NCBI GenBank assembly: GCA_004297465.1
Contig: SCUB01000010.1
Span: forward strand, 248,001-312,000
Source of the DNA: Xanthobacteraceae bacterium
Lineage (GTDB): Bacteria; Pseudomonadota; Alphaproteobacteria; Rhizobiales; Xanthobacteraceae
Length of the DNA: 64,000 bases
Direction of reading: 5' to 3'
This document shows positions 51,513 through 60,578 of the stretch, piece by piece; the first letter of the stretch is position 1, and each line of letters begins with the position of its first letter. The notes below the pieces were generated by a model, which had not been told where the DNA came from, did not search any database, and was given only the letters and a program-made list of their open reading frames with translations. The position numbers and the translations under genes were made by a program.

Positions 51513-52466
51513 TCAAATCCTACGCAGGCAGGCTGCGGCAATGAGGCCGAGACTGCCGAAAACGGTCTGCCGGTAGACGCCGGAGCGCCACAGGTGCACG
51601 AGCCGCATTCCAAGCCATCTGGCCGCCCGCGCGCGCGCGAAAAACTCCAGCGTGGTCAGGCTGCCGGCCGCAAGCAAGCCCGATGCCTGCAGCGCGGCGA
51701 TGTTCCTATCATTCCAGTCGATCAGGCGTCCAGCGAATACCATGCGCAGCCGTGCCAGCCGCGCGCGCGTTCCCATGTTCGAGCCGAGGATGTTGTCGCC
51801 GTGCTGGCGATATTTCAGGCTCGGCAGCGGATCGTAATGGACGCGCCCGCCGGCGGCGGTGACGATCTGATAGGTCCACCAGTCGTGCGACACGACATCG
51901 AGCGCGCCGGAGGCTTCCAGGAGCCGCTTGGCGGCCTGATTGAACACCATGGTGTTGCCGCCGCCGATATTCTGCACCAGCGCGTTGGCAAAAGCGGGCG
52001 GGCGCGAGAACAGCAGCGAATGGCCGAGATGGCGGCCTTTCGCATCGACCAGTTCGGTGCGCGAGCAGTACATCGCCGGCATGTGAGGCGGAACGCCGGC
52101 CAGCCAGCGCAGCGCGCGCTCAAGCTTGTCGGGATACCAGATGTCATCCTGATCGCTGAAGGCATAACCGTCGGCGCGGACGGCGGGATCGGCGGCCAGC
52201 GCCATGAAGTTGCGGCAAAAGCCCTGCCGCGGCCCGTCCCGCAATTGCACCGGTTGCGGCTGACCTGCGGCGAACCGCGCGATCAGCACGCGCGTGGCGT
52301 CGTTCGAGCCGTCGTCGGAAACATGAAGCTCCCAGTCTGGATGGGTCTGGCCCGCATAGGAGGCCAGCTGCGCCTCAAGATGGGCGGCGCCGTCCTTGGT
52401 GCAAAGCAGGATGGCGACGCGCCACGGCTTGCCGGCAACGGGTGAGGAAGGGGACGGCGCGCGCAT
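51513..52466 (-). CDS. Family 2 glycosyltransferase
   Basis: A 317-residue GT-A-fold transferase with VAILLCTKDGAAHLEAQL, the DDGS nucleotide motif in HVSDDGSNDAT and the SDQDDIWYPDKLERAL stretch typical of rhamnosyl or related transferases. The C-terminal part has a hydrophobic tail. Placed 40 bases upstream of rfbB on the same strand, it may use dTDP-rhamnose for a surface polysaccharide; this is inference from context. Confidence 0.85.
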   Translation of the reverse strand: MRAPSPSSPVAGKPWRVAILLCTKDGAAHLEAQLASYAGQTHPDWELHVSDDGSNDATRVLIARFAAGQPQPVQLRDGPRQGFCRNFMALAADPAVRADGYAFSDQDDIWYPDKLERALRWLAGVPPHMPAMYCSRTELVDAKGRHLGHSLLFSRPPAFANALVQNIGGGNTMVFNQAAKRLLEASGALDVVSHDWWTYQIVTAAGGRVHYDPLPSLKYRQHGDNILGSNMGTRARLARLRMVFAGRLIDWNDRNIAALQASGLLAAGSLTTLEFFARARAARWLGMRLVHLWRSGVYRQTVFGSLGLIAAACLRRI

Positions 52467-52475
52467 CGCAACTCA

Positions 52476-52513
52476 TGGGTCAAACGCAAACAATTGGGTC
52501 AAACGCGAACAAT
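52476..52513. repeat. 19-base tandem direct repeat before type I secretion operon
   Basis: TGGGTCAAACGCAAACAAT (52476-52494) is followed directly by the same 19 bases with one change (52495-52513). It lies between the divergent glycosyltransferase and secretion transporter genes and could be a tandem regulator site. Apart from it I see no gene or clear promoter in 52514-52696. Confidence 0.75.
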
Positions 52514-52696
52514 CAACAGGACATTGCGGCAGCGGCCGCCTGCCGGCCCCGCGACAGCAGGCATAACCACCTGATAACAAGGGCCTATCGGACGGTCAAC
52601 GGGAACGCCACGGACGCCCGCAAAGGCGGCCCGCGGGATAGGCGCGCGTCTGGTTGTCCTGTACCTTGCGGGCATCTCGGGGGGAATCAACAAATC

Positions 52697-54925
52697 GTGC
52701 ACCGCGCTGGCGCAGGCAATCCGATCAAGGCCGGCGGCGGCCAGCAACCCGCACCCCCCGGCGGTGCGGCCAACGACAGCGCGGCTCCGCTGTCCGGGCC
52801 GGTCGATGCCGGCCTGGTGGCGCTCGCGCTGGTGGCGGCGCGCTATCAGATCGCCGCCGATCCGTCCCAGCTTGCCCATGACGCCGGCCTCGGCGAACGT
52901 CCGTCCGCACCCGAGGACATCGTGCGCGCCGCCAAACGCATCGGCCTGCGCGCGCGCCTGTTCCGCGACCGCGGCGTCGAGGCGCTGGCCGCGACGCCGC
53001 TACCCGCCATCGTGCGCCTGAAGGACGGCCGCTTCGCCATCCTGTTCGCGCAGCTTGCGGACGGCAAGTTCCGCCTCGCCGATCCGGTCAGCCGCGGCTT
53101 TGCCGACAAGACGGCCGCGGCGATCGGCGAACTATGGAGCGGCGAGATCATCCTGATCACCCGGCGGTTCGGCGGTCCCGGCGTCGATCCCGCGCTGTTC
53201 GGCTTCCAGTGGTTCCTGCCGTCGCTGTGGCGCTACCGCAAGCCGCTTCTCAACGTGCTGGTGGCCTCGTTCTTCATCCAGATCTTCGCGCTGGTGACGC
53301 CGCTGTTCTTCCAGGTCGTCATCGACAAGGTGCTGGTGCACAAGAGCCTGTCGACCCTGATCGTCATCGTGGTGGGGCTGGTCGGCATCGGCCTGTTCGA
53401 CGTGGTGCTGCAGTATTTGCGCGCCTATGCGCTCAGCCACACCACGAGCCGCATCGACGTCGAGCTGGGCAGCCGCCTGTTCGACCACCTGCTGCGGCTG
53501 CCGCTGTCCTATTTCGAGACCCGCCCGGCCGGACAGACGGTGGCGCGCATGCGCGAGATCGAAACCATCCGCTCCTTCCTCACCGGACAGGGGCTGTCGT
53601 CGGCGATCGACCTTCTGTTCACCTTCGTCTTCGTCGCCGTGCTGCTCCTCTATTCACCACTGCTCACCCTGATTGTGCTCGTCTCGATCCCGCTTTACAT
53701 TCTCGTCGCGGTCGCCATCCGCCCGGCGCTGCGCGAGAAGATCAAGGAGCGCTTCAACACCGGCGCGGCGAGCCAGCAGTTTCTCGTCGAATCGATCTTC
53801 GGCATCCAGACCCTGAAATCCGCCGCCATCGAGCCGATCCTGCGCACGCAATGGGAGGAAAAGCTCGCCTCCTACGTCAAGACCTCGTTCGACGCCGTCA
53901 TCCTCTCCAGCATCGGCCAGAACGTGTTCCAGTACATCAGCCGCATCACCACGGCGCTGGTGCTATTTTTCGGCGCGCAAGCCGTGATCGAGGGCGAGCT
54001 GACGGTCGGCGCGCTGATCGCCTTCAACATGATCATGGGCCAGGTCACCGGCCCGATCGTGCGGCTGTCGCAGCTGTGGCAGGATTTCCAGCAGATTCAG
54101 GTGTCGGTCGAGCGCATCGGCGACATCCTCAACAGCGCCCCGGAATCGCAGCGGATGGCGCTCGCCAACCTGCCGCCGACGCGCGGCGCGATCACGTTCA
54201 GCAACGTGACGTTCCGCTACCAGGCGAGCGGCGCGCCGGTGCTCGACGACATCAACCTCGACATCCCGGCCGGACAGGTAATCGGCATCGTCGGCCCCTC
54301 CGGGTCGGGCAAATCGACGCTCACCAAGCTGGTGCAGCGGCTCTACCGTCCCGAACGCGGCCAGATCATGATCGACGGCATCGACATCAACCAGGTCGAA
54401 ACCGCGTGGCTGCGCCGCCAGATCGGCGTGGTGATGCAGGACAGCACGCTGTTCAACCGCACCATCCACGACAACATCGCGCTCGCCGTGCCCGGCATGA
54501 CGCGTGGCCATGTCATCGCCATGGCGCGGCTCGCCGGCGCCGACGAGTTCGTGGCGAAACTGCCGCTCGGCTACGACACCATGATCGAGGAGCGCGGCGC
54601 CAATCTGTCCGGCGGCCAGCGCCAGCGGCTCGCCATCGCGCGCGCGCTCGCCACCCAGCCGCGTATCCTGATCCTCGACGAGGCCACTAGCGCGCTCGAC
54701 TACGAGAGCGAGCGCATCATCCAGGACAACATGCGCCAGATCGTCAAGGGGCGCACCGTCATCGTTATCGCGCATCGGCTGGCCGCGGTGCGCCAGTGCG
54801 ACCGCATCATCGCCGTCAGGGACGGACGGCTGGTCGAGGACGGCAGCCACGCCGAACTGATCGCGCGGCCCGCCGGCCTGTACGCCGGGTTGTGGCGGAT
54901 GCAGGCGGAGAACAGCGGCACATGA
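52697..54925 (+). CDS. Type I secretion ABC transporter with C39-like domain
   Basis: A protein of about 742 residues. An N-terminal C39-like domain (about 30-150) lacks the catalytic Cys, as in RTX-protein exporters. An ABC membrane domain (about 175-480) with several hydrophobic segments follows, then the ATPase with Walker A IVGPSGSGKST (about residue 530), signature LSGGQRQRLAIARAL (about 636) and Walker B ILILDEATSALD (about 660). The GTG at 52697 is chosen because of a GGGGGGAA run upstream and the expected domain start; it is not certain. It overlaps the adaptor gene by 4 bases and faces an RTX protease gene, its likely substrate. Confidence 0.9.
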   Translation: MHRAGAGNPIKAGGGQQPAPPGGAANDSAAPLSGPVDAGLVALALVAARYQIAADPSQLAHDAGLGERPSAPEDIVRAAKRIGLRARLFRDRGVEALAATPLPAIVRLKDGRFAILFAQLADGKFRLADPVSRGFADKTAAAIGELWSGEIILITRRFGGPGVDPALFGFQWFLPSLWRYRKPLLNVLVASFFIQIFALVTPLFFQVVIDKVLVHKSLSTLIVIVVGLVGIGLFDVVLQYLRAYALSHTTSRIDVELGSRLFDHLLRLPLSYFETRPAGQTVARMREIETIRSFLTGQGLSSAIDLLFTFVFVAVLLLYSPLLTLIVLVSIPLYILVAVAIRPALREKIKERFNTGAASQQFLVESIFGIQTLKSAAIEPILRTQWEEKLASYVKTSFDAVILSSIGQNVFQYISRITTALVLFFGAQAVIEGELTVGALIAFNMIMGQVTGPIVRLSQLWQDFQQIQVSVERIGDILNSAPESQRMALANLPPTRGAITFSNVTFRYQASGAPVLDDINLDIPAGQVIGIVGPSGSGKSTLTKLVQRLYRPERGQIMIDGIDINQVETAWLRRQIGVVMQDSTLFNRTIHDNIALAVPGMTRGHVIAMARLAGADEFVAKLPLGYDTMIEERGANLSGGQRQRLAIARALATQPRILILDEATSALDYESERIIQDNMRQIVKGRTVIVIAHRLAAVRQCDRIIAVRDGRLVEDGSHAELIARPAGLYAGLWRMQAENSGT

Positions 54926-56454
54926 ACGATCGGGCGGCAGGCGGCATGAGGCAATGGCTTGCGCGGCGCGCCGCCGCGCTGCGCCGCGTTCGCGCACGGT
55001 TGCCCGCGATGCCATCGGCCGCGCGTACAAGGCTCACGCATGCGTTCCAGACCGCGCACATGGGAGCCGACAACCGCGCGTTCCTCCCCGCCGCGATCGA
55101 AATCCTCGAAACCCCGCCCTCGCCCATTGCCACCCGTCTGACGTGGTTCATCTGCGCCGCCGCGCTCGCCACGCTGGCATGGTCGTATTTCGGCTGGATC
55201 GACATCCACGCCATCGCGCCGGGGAAAATCCAGCCCAGCGGCCGTTCCAAGGTGGTGCAGCCGGTCGATGCCGGCCGCATCGCCGGCATCTTCATCCGCA
55301 ACGGCGGCACGGTGAAGGCGGGCGACACGCTCGTGGAGCTCGACGCCACCGAAACCACGGCGGAACGCGAGGCGCAGGCGGTCGAGCTCGAAGCGACGCT
55401 AGCGGAGGCGGCGCGCCGCCGCGTCGCCATTCGTGCCGCGCGCAACATTGAAGCCGCGCCGTCGCCGGTGCCGTTTCCGGCCACCACCAGCGACGCCATC
55501 CGGGCGCGCGAACAGGCTGTGCTGGCCGCCGATCTCGGCGAACTCTCCTCGCTGCGCGCCAGTCTTGTCGCGCAACTCGCCGAACGCGCCGCCACCAAGG
55601 AGCGGCTGACCGCCAGCATCGCCGCCCGCGAGAAGCTGATCGCGCTCAGCCGCGAGCGCGTCGGGATGCGCGAAACGCTCAGCGAGCAGGGCTCCGGCTC
55701 GCGCGCGCTGGTCATCGAGGCGCTGCAGCAGCTCGAAACGCAGATGACCACCGACGCCGGCGAGCGCGGCCAGTTGCTGGAAACCGAAGCGGCGATGCGC
55801 TCGCTCGGCCAGCGCATCGCCGAACTCGGCTCGCGCTTCATCGCCGACCAGACCCAGAAGCTGGCCGATGCCGAACGGCGCGTCGACCGGCTGTCGCAGG
55901 ACCTCATCAAGGCCCGCTCGAAATACGAGCGCACCCAGATCCGGGCGCCGATCGACGGCACCGTGCAGCAGCTTGCCGTCACCACCGTCGGACAGGTGGT
56001 GACCGGCGGGCAGTCGCTGATGACCATCGTGCCGCTCGACGGGCCGATCGAGGTCGAGGCGCTGATCTTCAACAAGGACATCGGCTTTGTCGAAGCCGGG
56101 CAGCCCGCGACCGTCAAGGTCGAGGCATTTCCGTTCACGCGCTATGGCACCATCGCGGCCACGGTCGCCAATGTCTCGCGCGACGGCGTCGACCCGAAGG
56201 ACATCAGCACGCTGGGCGACGCGGCCAGCGTGACGCGGCCGCAGGGAACGGGCGGCGCATCCGGCACGCCCAGCCTGGTGTTTCCCGCCACGCTGACGCT
56301 GGCCCAGCGCATCATGATGATCGACGGCAAGCCGGTTCCGCTCATACCCGGCATGGCGGTCACGGTCGAGATCAAGACCGGGCAGCGCCGCATCATCGAC
56401 TATCTCATGTCGCCGATCAGCGCCGTGACCTCGCAGGCGGCGCGGGAGCGCTGA
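54922..56454 (+). CDS. HlyD-family type I secretion adaptor
   Basis: A 510-residue membrane-fusion protein. A cytoplasmic N-terminal part (about 1-70) precedes one membrane helix (about 73-97), a lipoyl-like domain (VVQPVDAGRIAGIFIRNGG), a long coiled-coil region (about 190-335, rich in ERA/LQQLE repeats) and a closing barrel with RAPIDGTVQQLAVTTVGQVV. It bridges the ABC transporter and an outer-membrane TolC-type channel, which is not in the window. The ATG overlaps the transporter stop (ATGA). Confidence 0.93.
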   Translation: MNDRAAGGMRQWLARRAAALRRVRARLPAMPSAARTRLTHAFQTAHMGADNRAFLPAAIEILETPPSPIATRLTWFICAAALATLAWSYFGWIDIHAIAPGKIQPSGRSKVVQPVDAGRIAGIFIRNGGTVKAGDTLVELDATETTAEREAQAVELEATLAEAARRRVAIRAARNIEAAPSPVPFPATTSDAIRAREQAVLAADLGELSSLRASLVAQLAERAATKERLTASIAAREKLIALSRERVGMRETLSEQGSGSRALVIEALQQLETQMTTDAGERGQLLETEAAMRSLGQRIAELGSRFIADQTQKLADAERRVDRLSQDLIKARSKYERTQIRAPIDGTVQQLAVTTVGQVVTGGQSLMTIVPLDGPIEVEALIFNKDIGFVEAGQPATVKVEAFPFTRYGTIAATVANVSRDGVDPKDISTLGDAASVTRPQGTGGASGTPSLVFPATLTLAQRIMMIDGKPVPLIPGMAVTVEIKTGQRRIIDYLMSPISAVTSQAARER

Positions 56455-56559
56455 GGCAGGCAGCCCGCCCCACCGGACATGATGCCATCATTCGCGTCTC
56501 GACACCCCGGAAATGCCCGACAATGACGCGTCGGCCGCTACGACCGCGCCTCTCGACTT

Positions 56560-56680
56560 CGTCATGCGGGGCAACCGGGTCTCGCCTGGGGCGAGCCCGG
56601 CTGTAAACTCGACCCGCGCATCCATCATCCCGCCGAAGAAAGATCGATGGCCGGGTCAAGCCCGGCCATGACGAAGTGAG
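56560..56680. repeat. Dispersed palindromic repeat, copy 3
   Basis: CGTCATGCGGGGCAACCGGG at the left and CCGGGTCAAGCCCGGCCATG followed by ACGAAG at the right give nested inverted arms around GCATCCATC...GATCGATGG. It shares these elements with the copies at 16090-16128 and 23764-23874. No gene is supported in 56455-56772. Confidence 0.6.
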
Positions 56681-56708
56681 AGATCCGAGCCCGATCCTGG
56701 CGTCGGGC

Positions 56709-56747
56709 AAAAAAACACGGCGGGCGGCCCCATGAGGCCGCCCGCCG
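56709..56747 (-). terminator. Terminator of the RTX protease gene
   Basis: A perfect stem of 12 pairs (56718-56729 with 56736-56747) with a 6-base loop. On the minus strand it is followed by GT and then seven T residues (56709-56715 complement). It lies about 25 bases after the protease stop codon. Confidence 0.88.
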
Positions 56748-56772
56748 GTTGGTTGCGCGAGAAACGCCTACG

Positions 56773-59328
56773 CTAAGCGAACTGCCAGTTGCCGGTGTTG
56801 AGCGAGCCGTTGAATCCGGCGAGCGTGATCTGGTTGCCGTTCCACAGAATCACGGTGTTGGAGACTTGCGTCTGGATCGAGAGATCGGCCGCGCTGTGCA
56901 CGCCGGCGCTCGCCAGCGCGGTGAAGTCGAGCTTGTCGACGCCGTTCTGCCAGTCGGTAATGGTGTCGGCGGCCCATCCCGCGCCGTAGGCGAATGTATC
57001 TGCCCCGCCGCCGCCGGTCAGCGTGTCGTTGCCAGCCCCGCCGGTGATGACATTGGCGTTGGCATCGCCGACGATCGTGTCGTTGCCGGCGCCGGCGGAA
57101 ATATTCTCGATATTGGCGAAGCTTTCGGTGCCAATGCTGCTCGTGGCGGTTCGGGCGACCATGTCGACAGCCCAGTTATTGCCGGGGCCAGCAAGTTGGA
57201 AGCTGTATGTATCGCTGCCATTGCCGCCATCGACAAAATCGAGACCGCCGCCACCGATCAGCATATCGTCTCCGTCTCCGCCATAAATCATGTCTGCACC
57301 GCCTCCCCCAAATATGTAATCGTTTCCTGCTGCCCCATTTAGCGTGTTGGCGCTGTTGTCACCGTTGATAGTGTCATCGCCACCGCCCGCCAGGATGTTT
57401 TCAATATTGGCAAAGGTTTCGGTGCCAATGCTGCTCGTGGCGGCTCGGGCGACCATGTCGACGGTCCAGTTATTGCCGGTGCCGGCAAATTGAAAGCTAT
57501 AGGTATCGCTGCCACTGCCGCCGTCGACAAAGTCGAGACCGCCACCACCAACCAGAATGTCGTCTCCGTCTCCGCCATAAAGCGTATCGCTGCCAGCACC
57601 GCCATTAATGGTATCAGCCCCGGCTGCGCCATAAATCGTATCGTTGCCGGCGCCGCCGTTGATATTGTCATTCCCGCGCCAGCCATAGAGCGTGTCGTTG
57701 CCGCTGGTCGCGGTCTGCCAGTACTGCACCACCTGGTCGGCGAAACCATCGACATCGACGCGCAGGTAGTTCTGGCCGGTGTTGGTGACGTTGTCGTTCT
57801 CGTCGTCGCCGTCGTTGATGGTCACCGCGCTGTTGCGCATCAGCGTACGCAAGCTGTCGACGCCGATCTTCTGCCCGGAAATCTCCAGCGACAGGTCCTG
57901 CATCAGCGCCACGATGCCGGCGATGTGCGGCGCCGCCTGGCTGGTGCCGGTGTAGCCGACCGTGGTGCCGTTCTTGCCGGCGTTGGTGATGATGGCGCCG
58001 GGCGCGAAGATGTCGGTCTGCGTGGTGCTGCGCTGGCTGAACGAGGCGATGCGATCAGCCGCCGTGGTGTAGTCGATGGCGCCGCTGGTGTAGCTCATGC
58101 CGCCGACATTGGCGTCGTAGACCGCGCCGACCGCCCATGAATACGGATCGGAGCCGGGATAATCGACGCCCTGGGCCTGATAGTTGTAATAGTCGTTGCC
58201 GGCGGCCGACACCACGGCGACGCCCTGGTTCTTCAGGGCCTGCAACTCGTCGGTCAGGAACCAGCTGTGGTCGGTGTTGGAATTCTCGCCGAATCCGAGC
58301 GACATGTTGACGCTGACGAGATTGTAGGCCGCGCCGTTGGTGGCCAGCCATTGCAGCGCCTGCTCCAGCGCGGTGCCGGTGCCGCTGCCCGAATCGTCGA
58401 GCACCTTGAGGATGATGAAGTTCACGCCCGGTGCCATGCCGGTGTAGGTGGCGTCCTGCGAACCGACGATGCCGGTGACGTTGCTGCCGTGACCGTTGCC
58501 GTCCTCCGCCGTGGCATGCCCGCTGATGAAATCACGCTGATAGACGATGCGGTCGGCGACGCCATCGCCGTTGCTGTCGGGGCCGAAGAACGGATGGTTG
58601 AGATCGGCGCCGGTGTCGAGGATCGCCACCGTCACGCCAGTGCCGTTGATGCCGGAATAGAGCGGATTGGACGTGAACGCGTTCCAGTCGATGAGCTGCC
58701 GCGACTGCACGGTTTCGGCCGAGGGAATCGGATCGCCGGTGTAGAGTTCGCCGATTGCATGAGTCACGAGGTCGGCCGGCGCGGTCGAGGTGAGGCCATC
58801 GGCCGCCGTCTGTGCCGTACCGCCCGCAATCAGCGGCGTGGTGACCGGATCATTGGTCGAGGGGGCGGCCGCCGACACTCCGGCCTGCTGGCCTGCGTTG
58901 CCGACGATGGTGGGTGAACCGCTCGCTGCCGAATTGTCCGGCGAACCGGTGGTCGAGCCGGCAGCGCCCTGCGCGGGCGCGGCGATGGTCTCGCTGGACG
59001 GCGGCGTGGCGGCAATCCCATCCTGGCCGCCGGGCAGCACGGCATTGAAGATCAGTCCCTCGGCACCGGCGCTTGCCGCTTCGGTCGCCGTGGGCGCGCT
59101 GTTGGAACTCTGTGCCTGAACGAGGGAAATTGTCCCTTCGGATTCCTGAACCTCGCCGATGCCGCCGGAAATCGCGATCGCCGGAGCCACCGACGTGGCG
59201 CCCTGGATTGCGATCGAAACAAACGGCGTCGCGTCATCCCCGGTCGCGATACTGGAAGTATCCACGTCGTCAGCATTGTCATCAGACAGGGCATTGAAAT
59301 TCGACGACGCAATCTGGGATTTCAGCAT
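56773..59328 (-). CDS. Secreted S8 subtilisin-like protease with RTX repeats
   Basis: An 851-residue protein. Residues 1-215 form a Ser/Ala/Thr/Gly-rich region with no signal peptide. The S8 catalytic domain (about 215-540) has Asp238 in AILDTGADLNHP, His280 in GNGHGSNVTG and Ser463 in YTGTSQAAPHIAG. The C-terminal part (about 560-851) has RTX calcium-binding nonapeptides (GGAGNDTIYG, GGDGDDILVG, GGDGDDMLIG) and a terminal hydrophobic secretion-signal-like region. Two copies of a 98-residue unit lie here. Lack of a signal peptide plus RTX repeats points to type I secretion by the facing transporter and adaptor. The ATG at 59328 (MLKSQIASSNFNAL) was chosen. Confidence 0.93.
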   Translation of the reverse strand: MLKSQIASSNFNALSDDNADDVDTSSIATGDDATPFVSIAIQGATSVAPAIAISGGIGEVQESEGTISLVQAQSSNSAPTATEAASAGAEGLIFNAVLPGGQDGIAATPPSSETIAAPAQGAAGSTTGSPDNSAASGSPTIVGNAGQQAGVSAAAPSTNDPVTTPLIAGGTAQTAADGLTSTAPADLVTHAIGELYTGDPIPSAETVQSRQLIDWNAFTSNPLYSGINGTGVTVAILDTGADLNHPFFGPDSNGDGVADRIVYQRDFISGHATAEDGNGHGSNVTGIVGSQDATYTGMAPGVNFIILKVLDDSGSGTGTALEQALQWLATNGAAYNLVSVNMSLGFGENSNTDHSWFLTDELQALKNQGVAVVSAAGNDYYNYQAQGVDYPGSDPYSWAVGAVYDANVGGMSYTSGAIDYTTAADRIASFSQRSTTQTDIFAPGAIITNAGKNGTTVGYTGTSQAAPHIAGIVALMQDLSLEISGQKIGVDSLRTLMRNSAVTINDGDDENDNVTNTGQNYLRVDVDGFADQVVQYWQTATSGNDTLYGWRGNDNINGGAGNDTIYGAAGADTINGGAGSDTLYGGDGDDILVGGGGLDFVDGGSGSDTYSFQFAGTGNNWTVDMVARAATSSIGTETFANIENILAGGGDDTINGDNSANTLNGAAGNDYIFGGGGADMIYGGDGDDMLIGGGGLDFVDGGNGSDTYSFQLAGPGNNWAVDMVARTATSSIGTESFANIENISAGAGNDTIVGDANANVITGGAGNDTLTGGGGADTFAYGAGWAADTITDWQNGVDKLDFTALASAGVHSAADLSIQTQVSNTVILWNGNQITLAGFNGSLNTGNWQFA
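57090..57590 (-). repeat. Tandem 294-base duplication inside RTX region
   Basis: The stretch around 57113-57260 recurs around 57407-57554 with a 294-base period and near identity (for example CCAATGCTGCTCGTGGCGG at 57131 and 57425). It encodes two copies of GGGGLDFVDGG, SDTYSF and VDMVAR plus TSSIGTE. This indicates recent duplication of a 98-residue RTX module. Confidence 0.85.
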
Positions 59329-59505
59329 GGGGCCGCTCCTGACGAAAGCCTGTGGAATAGGGTCCGAATCACCACAATTTGCCGGATGGCCCGCATCATC
59401 CCGCAGCAATCAGAAAGACATTGTTAACTACGTTTGGCGTTCTGCCCGCCCAGCACCGGCGCGGACTTCATGCAGCGCAACAATACCCACTGGCCTACAT
59501 TACGC

Positions 59506-59545
59506 ATGAATTATATGTTGTTTATAACATATTGTTTTAATTCAT
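59506..59545. promoter_or_regulatory. Nested AT-rich inverted repeat upstream of RTX protease
   Basis: Inner arms ATATGTT (59513-59519) and AACATAT (59526-59532) lie within outer arms ATGAATTA (59506-59513) and TAATTCAT (59538-59545). The segment is strikingly AT-rich for this genome. It is 178 bases before the protease start and about 230 bases before the enoyl-CoA hydratase gene, so it could control either. Confidence 0.6.
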
Positions 59546-59596
59546 ATTTGTATTGTGTGCAGCTTTTCCGACATCGGCTCATTCCATAAATGCGGG

Positions 59597-59602
59597 TTGA
59601 CA
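59597..59602 (+). promoter_or_regulatory. -35 element of CoA-ester operon promoter
   Basis: A perfect TTGACA. The operator palindrome at 59611-59630 covers the place of the -10 element, so a bound repressor would block the promoter. Confidence 0.6.
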
Positions 59603-59610
59603 GGCTTTTT

Positions 59611-59630
59611 CTGAATGATTAGTCATTCAG
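59611..59630. promoter_or_regulatory. TetR-type operator before CoA-ester operon
   Basis: CTGAATGA-TTAG-TCATTCAG is a perfect palindrome with 8-base arms. This TGAATGA-N4-TCATTCA form is typical of TetR-family repressors of acyl-CoA and aromatic-CoA genes. It lies between a -35 (59597-59602) and the first gene at 59778. Confidence 0.8.
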
Positions 59631-59777
59631 TTCATCAAGGCGCAGTGGCAAAAAACAATTTCAACCCACTGCGAGGAGGGCCCGCGCTCGCTGGCGTTCC
59701 GGCGGTTCCGGAACGTCAGCACCGGCCAGGGCGATCCACCCCTTGAAGTGCGTGTTCAGAACAGGAAGAGCCGTTTG

Positions 59778-60551
59778 ATGCCGGACGAAATCGTATCCAT
59801 TCACCGCCGCGGCGCGGTCGCCGTCGTCACCATCGACCGGCCACCGGTCAATGCGCTGGGCGAGGCGCTGATTGCCGCCCTGCACCGGGCCATGGACACG
59901 CTGGAAGCCGACGCCTCGGTGTCGCTCATGCATATCCGCGCCACCGGCAAGGCGTTCTGCGGCGGCGCCGATCTCGCCGAGATGAAGCGCAACCTCGCCG
60001 ATCCCACCAGCGTCGACGCCCAGATTGCCTTCGTGCGCGACCTGCAGAAGGTGCTGCAGCGCATCGAGGACTTCCCCTGCACCACGCTGGTCGAAATCGG
60101 CGGCGCGGCGATGGGCGGCGGACTGGAACTGGCGCTGGCCTGCGACCTGCGCATCGCCGCCAATGAAGCCAAGCTGGCGCTGCCCGAGGTCAATCTCGGA
60201 TTGATCCCCGGCGCCGGCGGCACCCAGCGGCTGACGCAGCTGTGCGGCGCGGCGATCGCCAAGCGTCTCATTCTCGGCGCGGAAATCCTCGACGGCGCCA
60301 GGGCCGCCGCGCTCGGTGTCGTGCACTGGGCGGTGCCGCGGGCGGAACTTTCCGCCTTCGCCGAGGCCACCGCCGACCGCCTCGCCGCGCTGCCGCGCGG
60401 CGCCGTCGCCGCCGCCAAGTCCTGCATCGCGGCCTTCGCCGACGAATCGCGCGACGGCTACGAGGAAGAGCTCACCAACACCCGCAACCTCCTTCTCCAC
60501 GAACCCGAGACGCGGCGTCGCGTCGAGGCTTTCCTTTCCGGCGCGCGCTAG
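59778..60551 (+). CDS. Enoyl-CoA hydratase/isomerase family protein
   Basis: A 257-residue crotonase-fold protein. The oxyanion-hole pieces are ATGKAFCGGADLAEM and EIGGAAMGGGLELALACDLR, and the acidic residues of true hydratases fall near ALPEVNLGLIPGAGGTQRL. It should hydrate or isomerise an enoyl-CoA. The ATG at 59778 (MPDEIVS) starts the domain; a GTG at 59748 would add ten residues. It is the first gene of an operon running to the window end, under a TetR-type operator. Confidence 0.9.
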   Translation: MPDEIVSIHRRGAVAVVTIDRPPVNALGEALIAALHRAMDTLEADASVSLMHIRATGKAFCGGADLAEMKRNLADPTSVDAQIAFVRDLQKVLQRIEDFPCTTLVEIGGAAMGGGLELALACDLRIAANEAKLALPEVNLGLIPGAGGTQRLTQLCGAAIAKRLILGAEILDGARAAALGVVHWAVPRAELSAFAEATADRLAALPRGAVAAAKSCIAAFADESRDGYEEELTNTRNLLLHEPETRRRVEAFLSGAR

Positions 60552-60578
60552 CGTCATCACCACCACAGGAGCATTGAA

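Noticed and set aside
57001..57700. Possible CRISPR-like or satellite array
   Set aside because: The repetition is in frame and encodes glycine/aspartate RTX nonapeptides; spacing and repeats do not fit a CRISPR.
59748..59777. GTG start for the first enoyl-CoA hydratase
   Set aside because: The added ten residues are basic and outside the domain; the ATG at 59778 gives the normal N-terminus.
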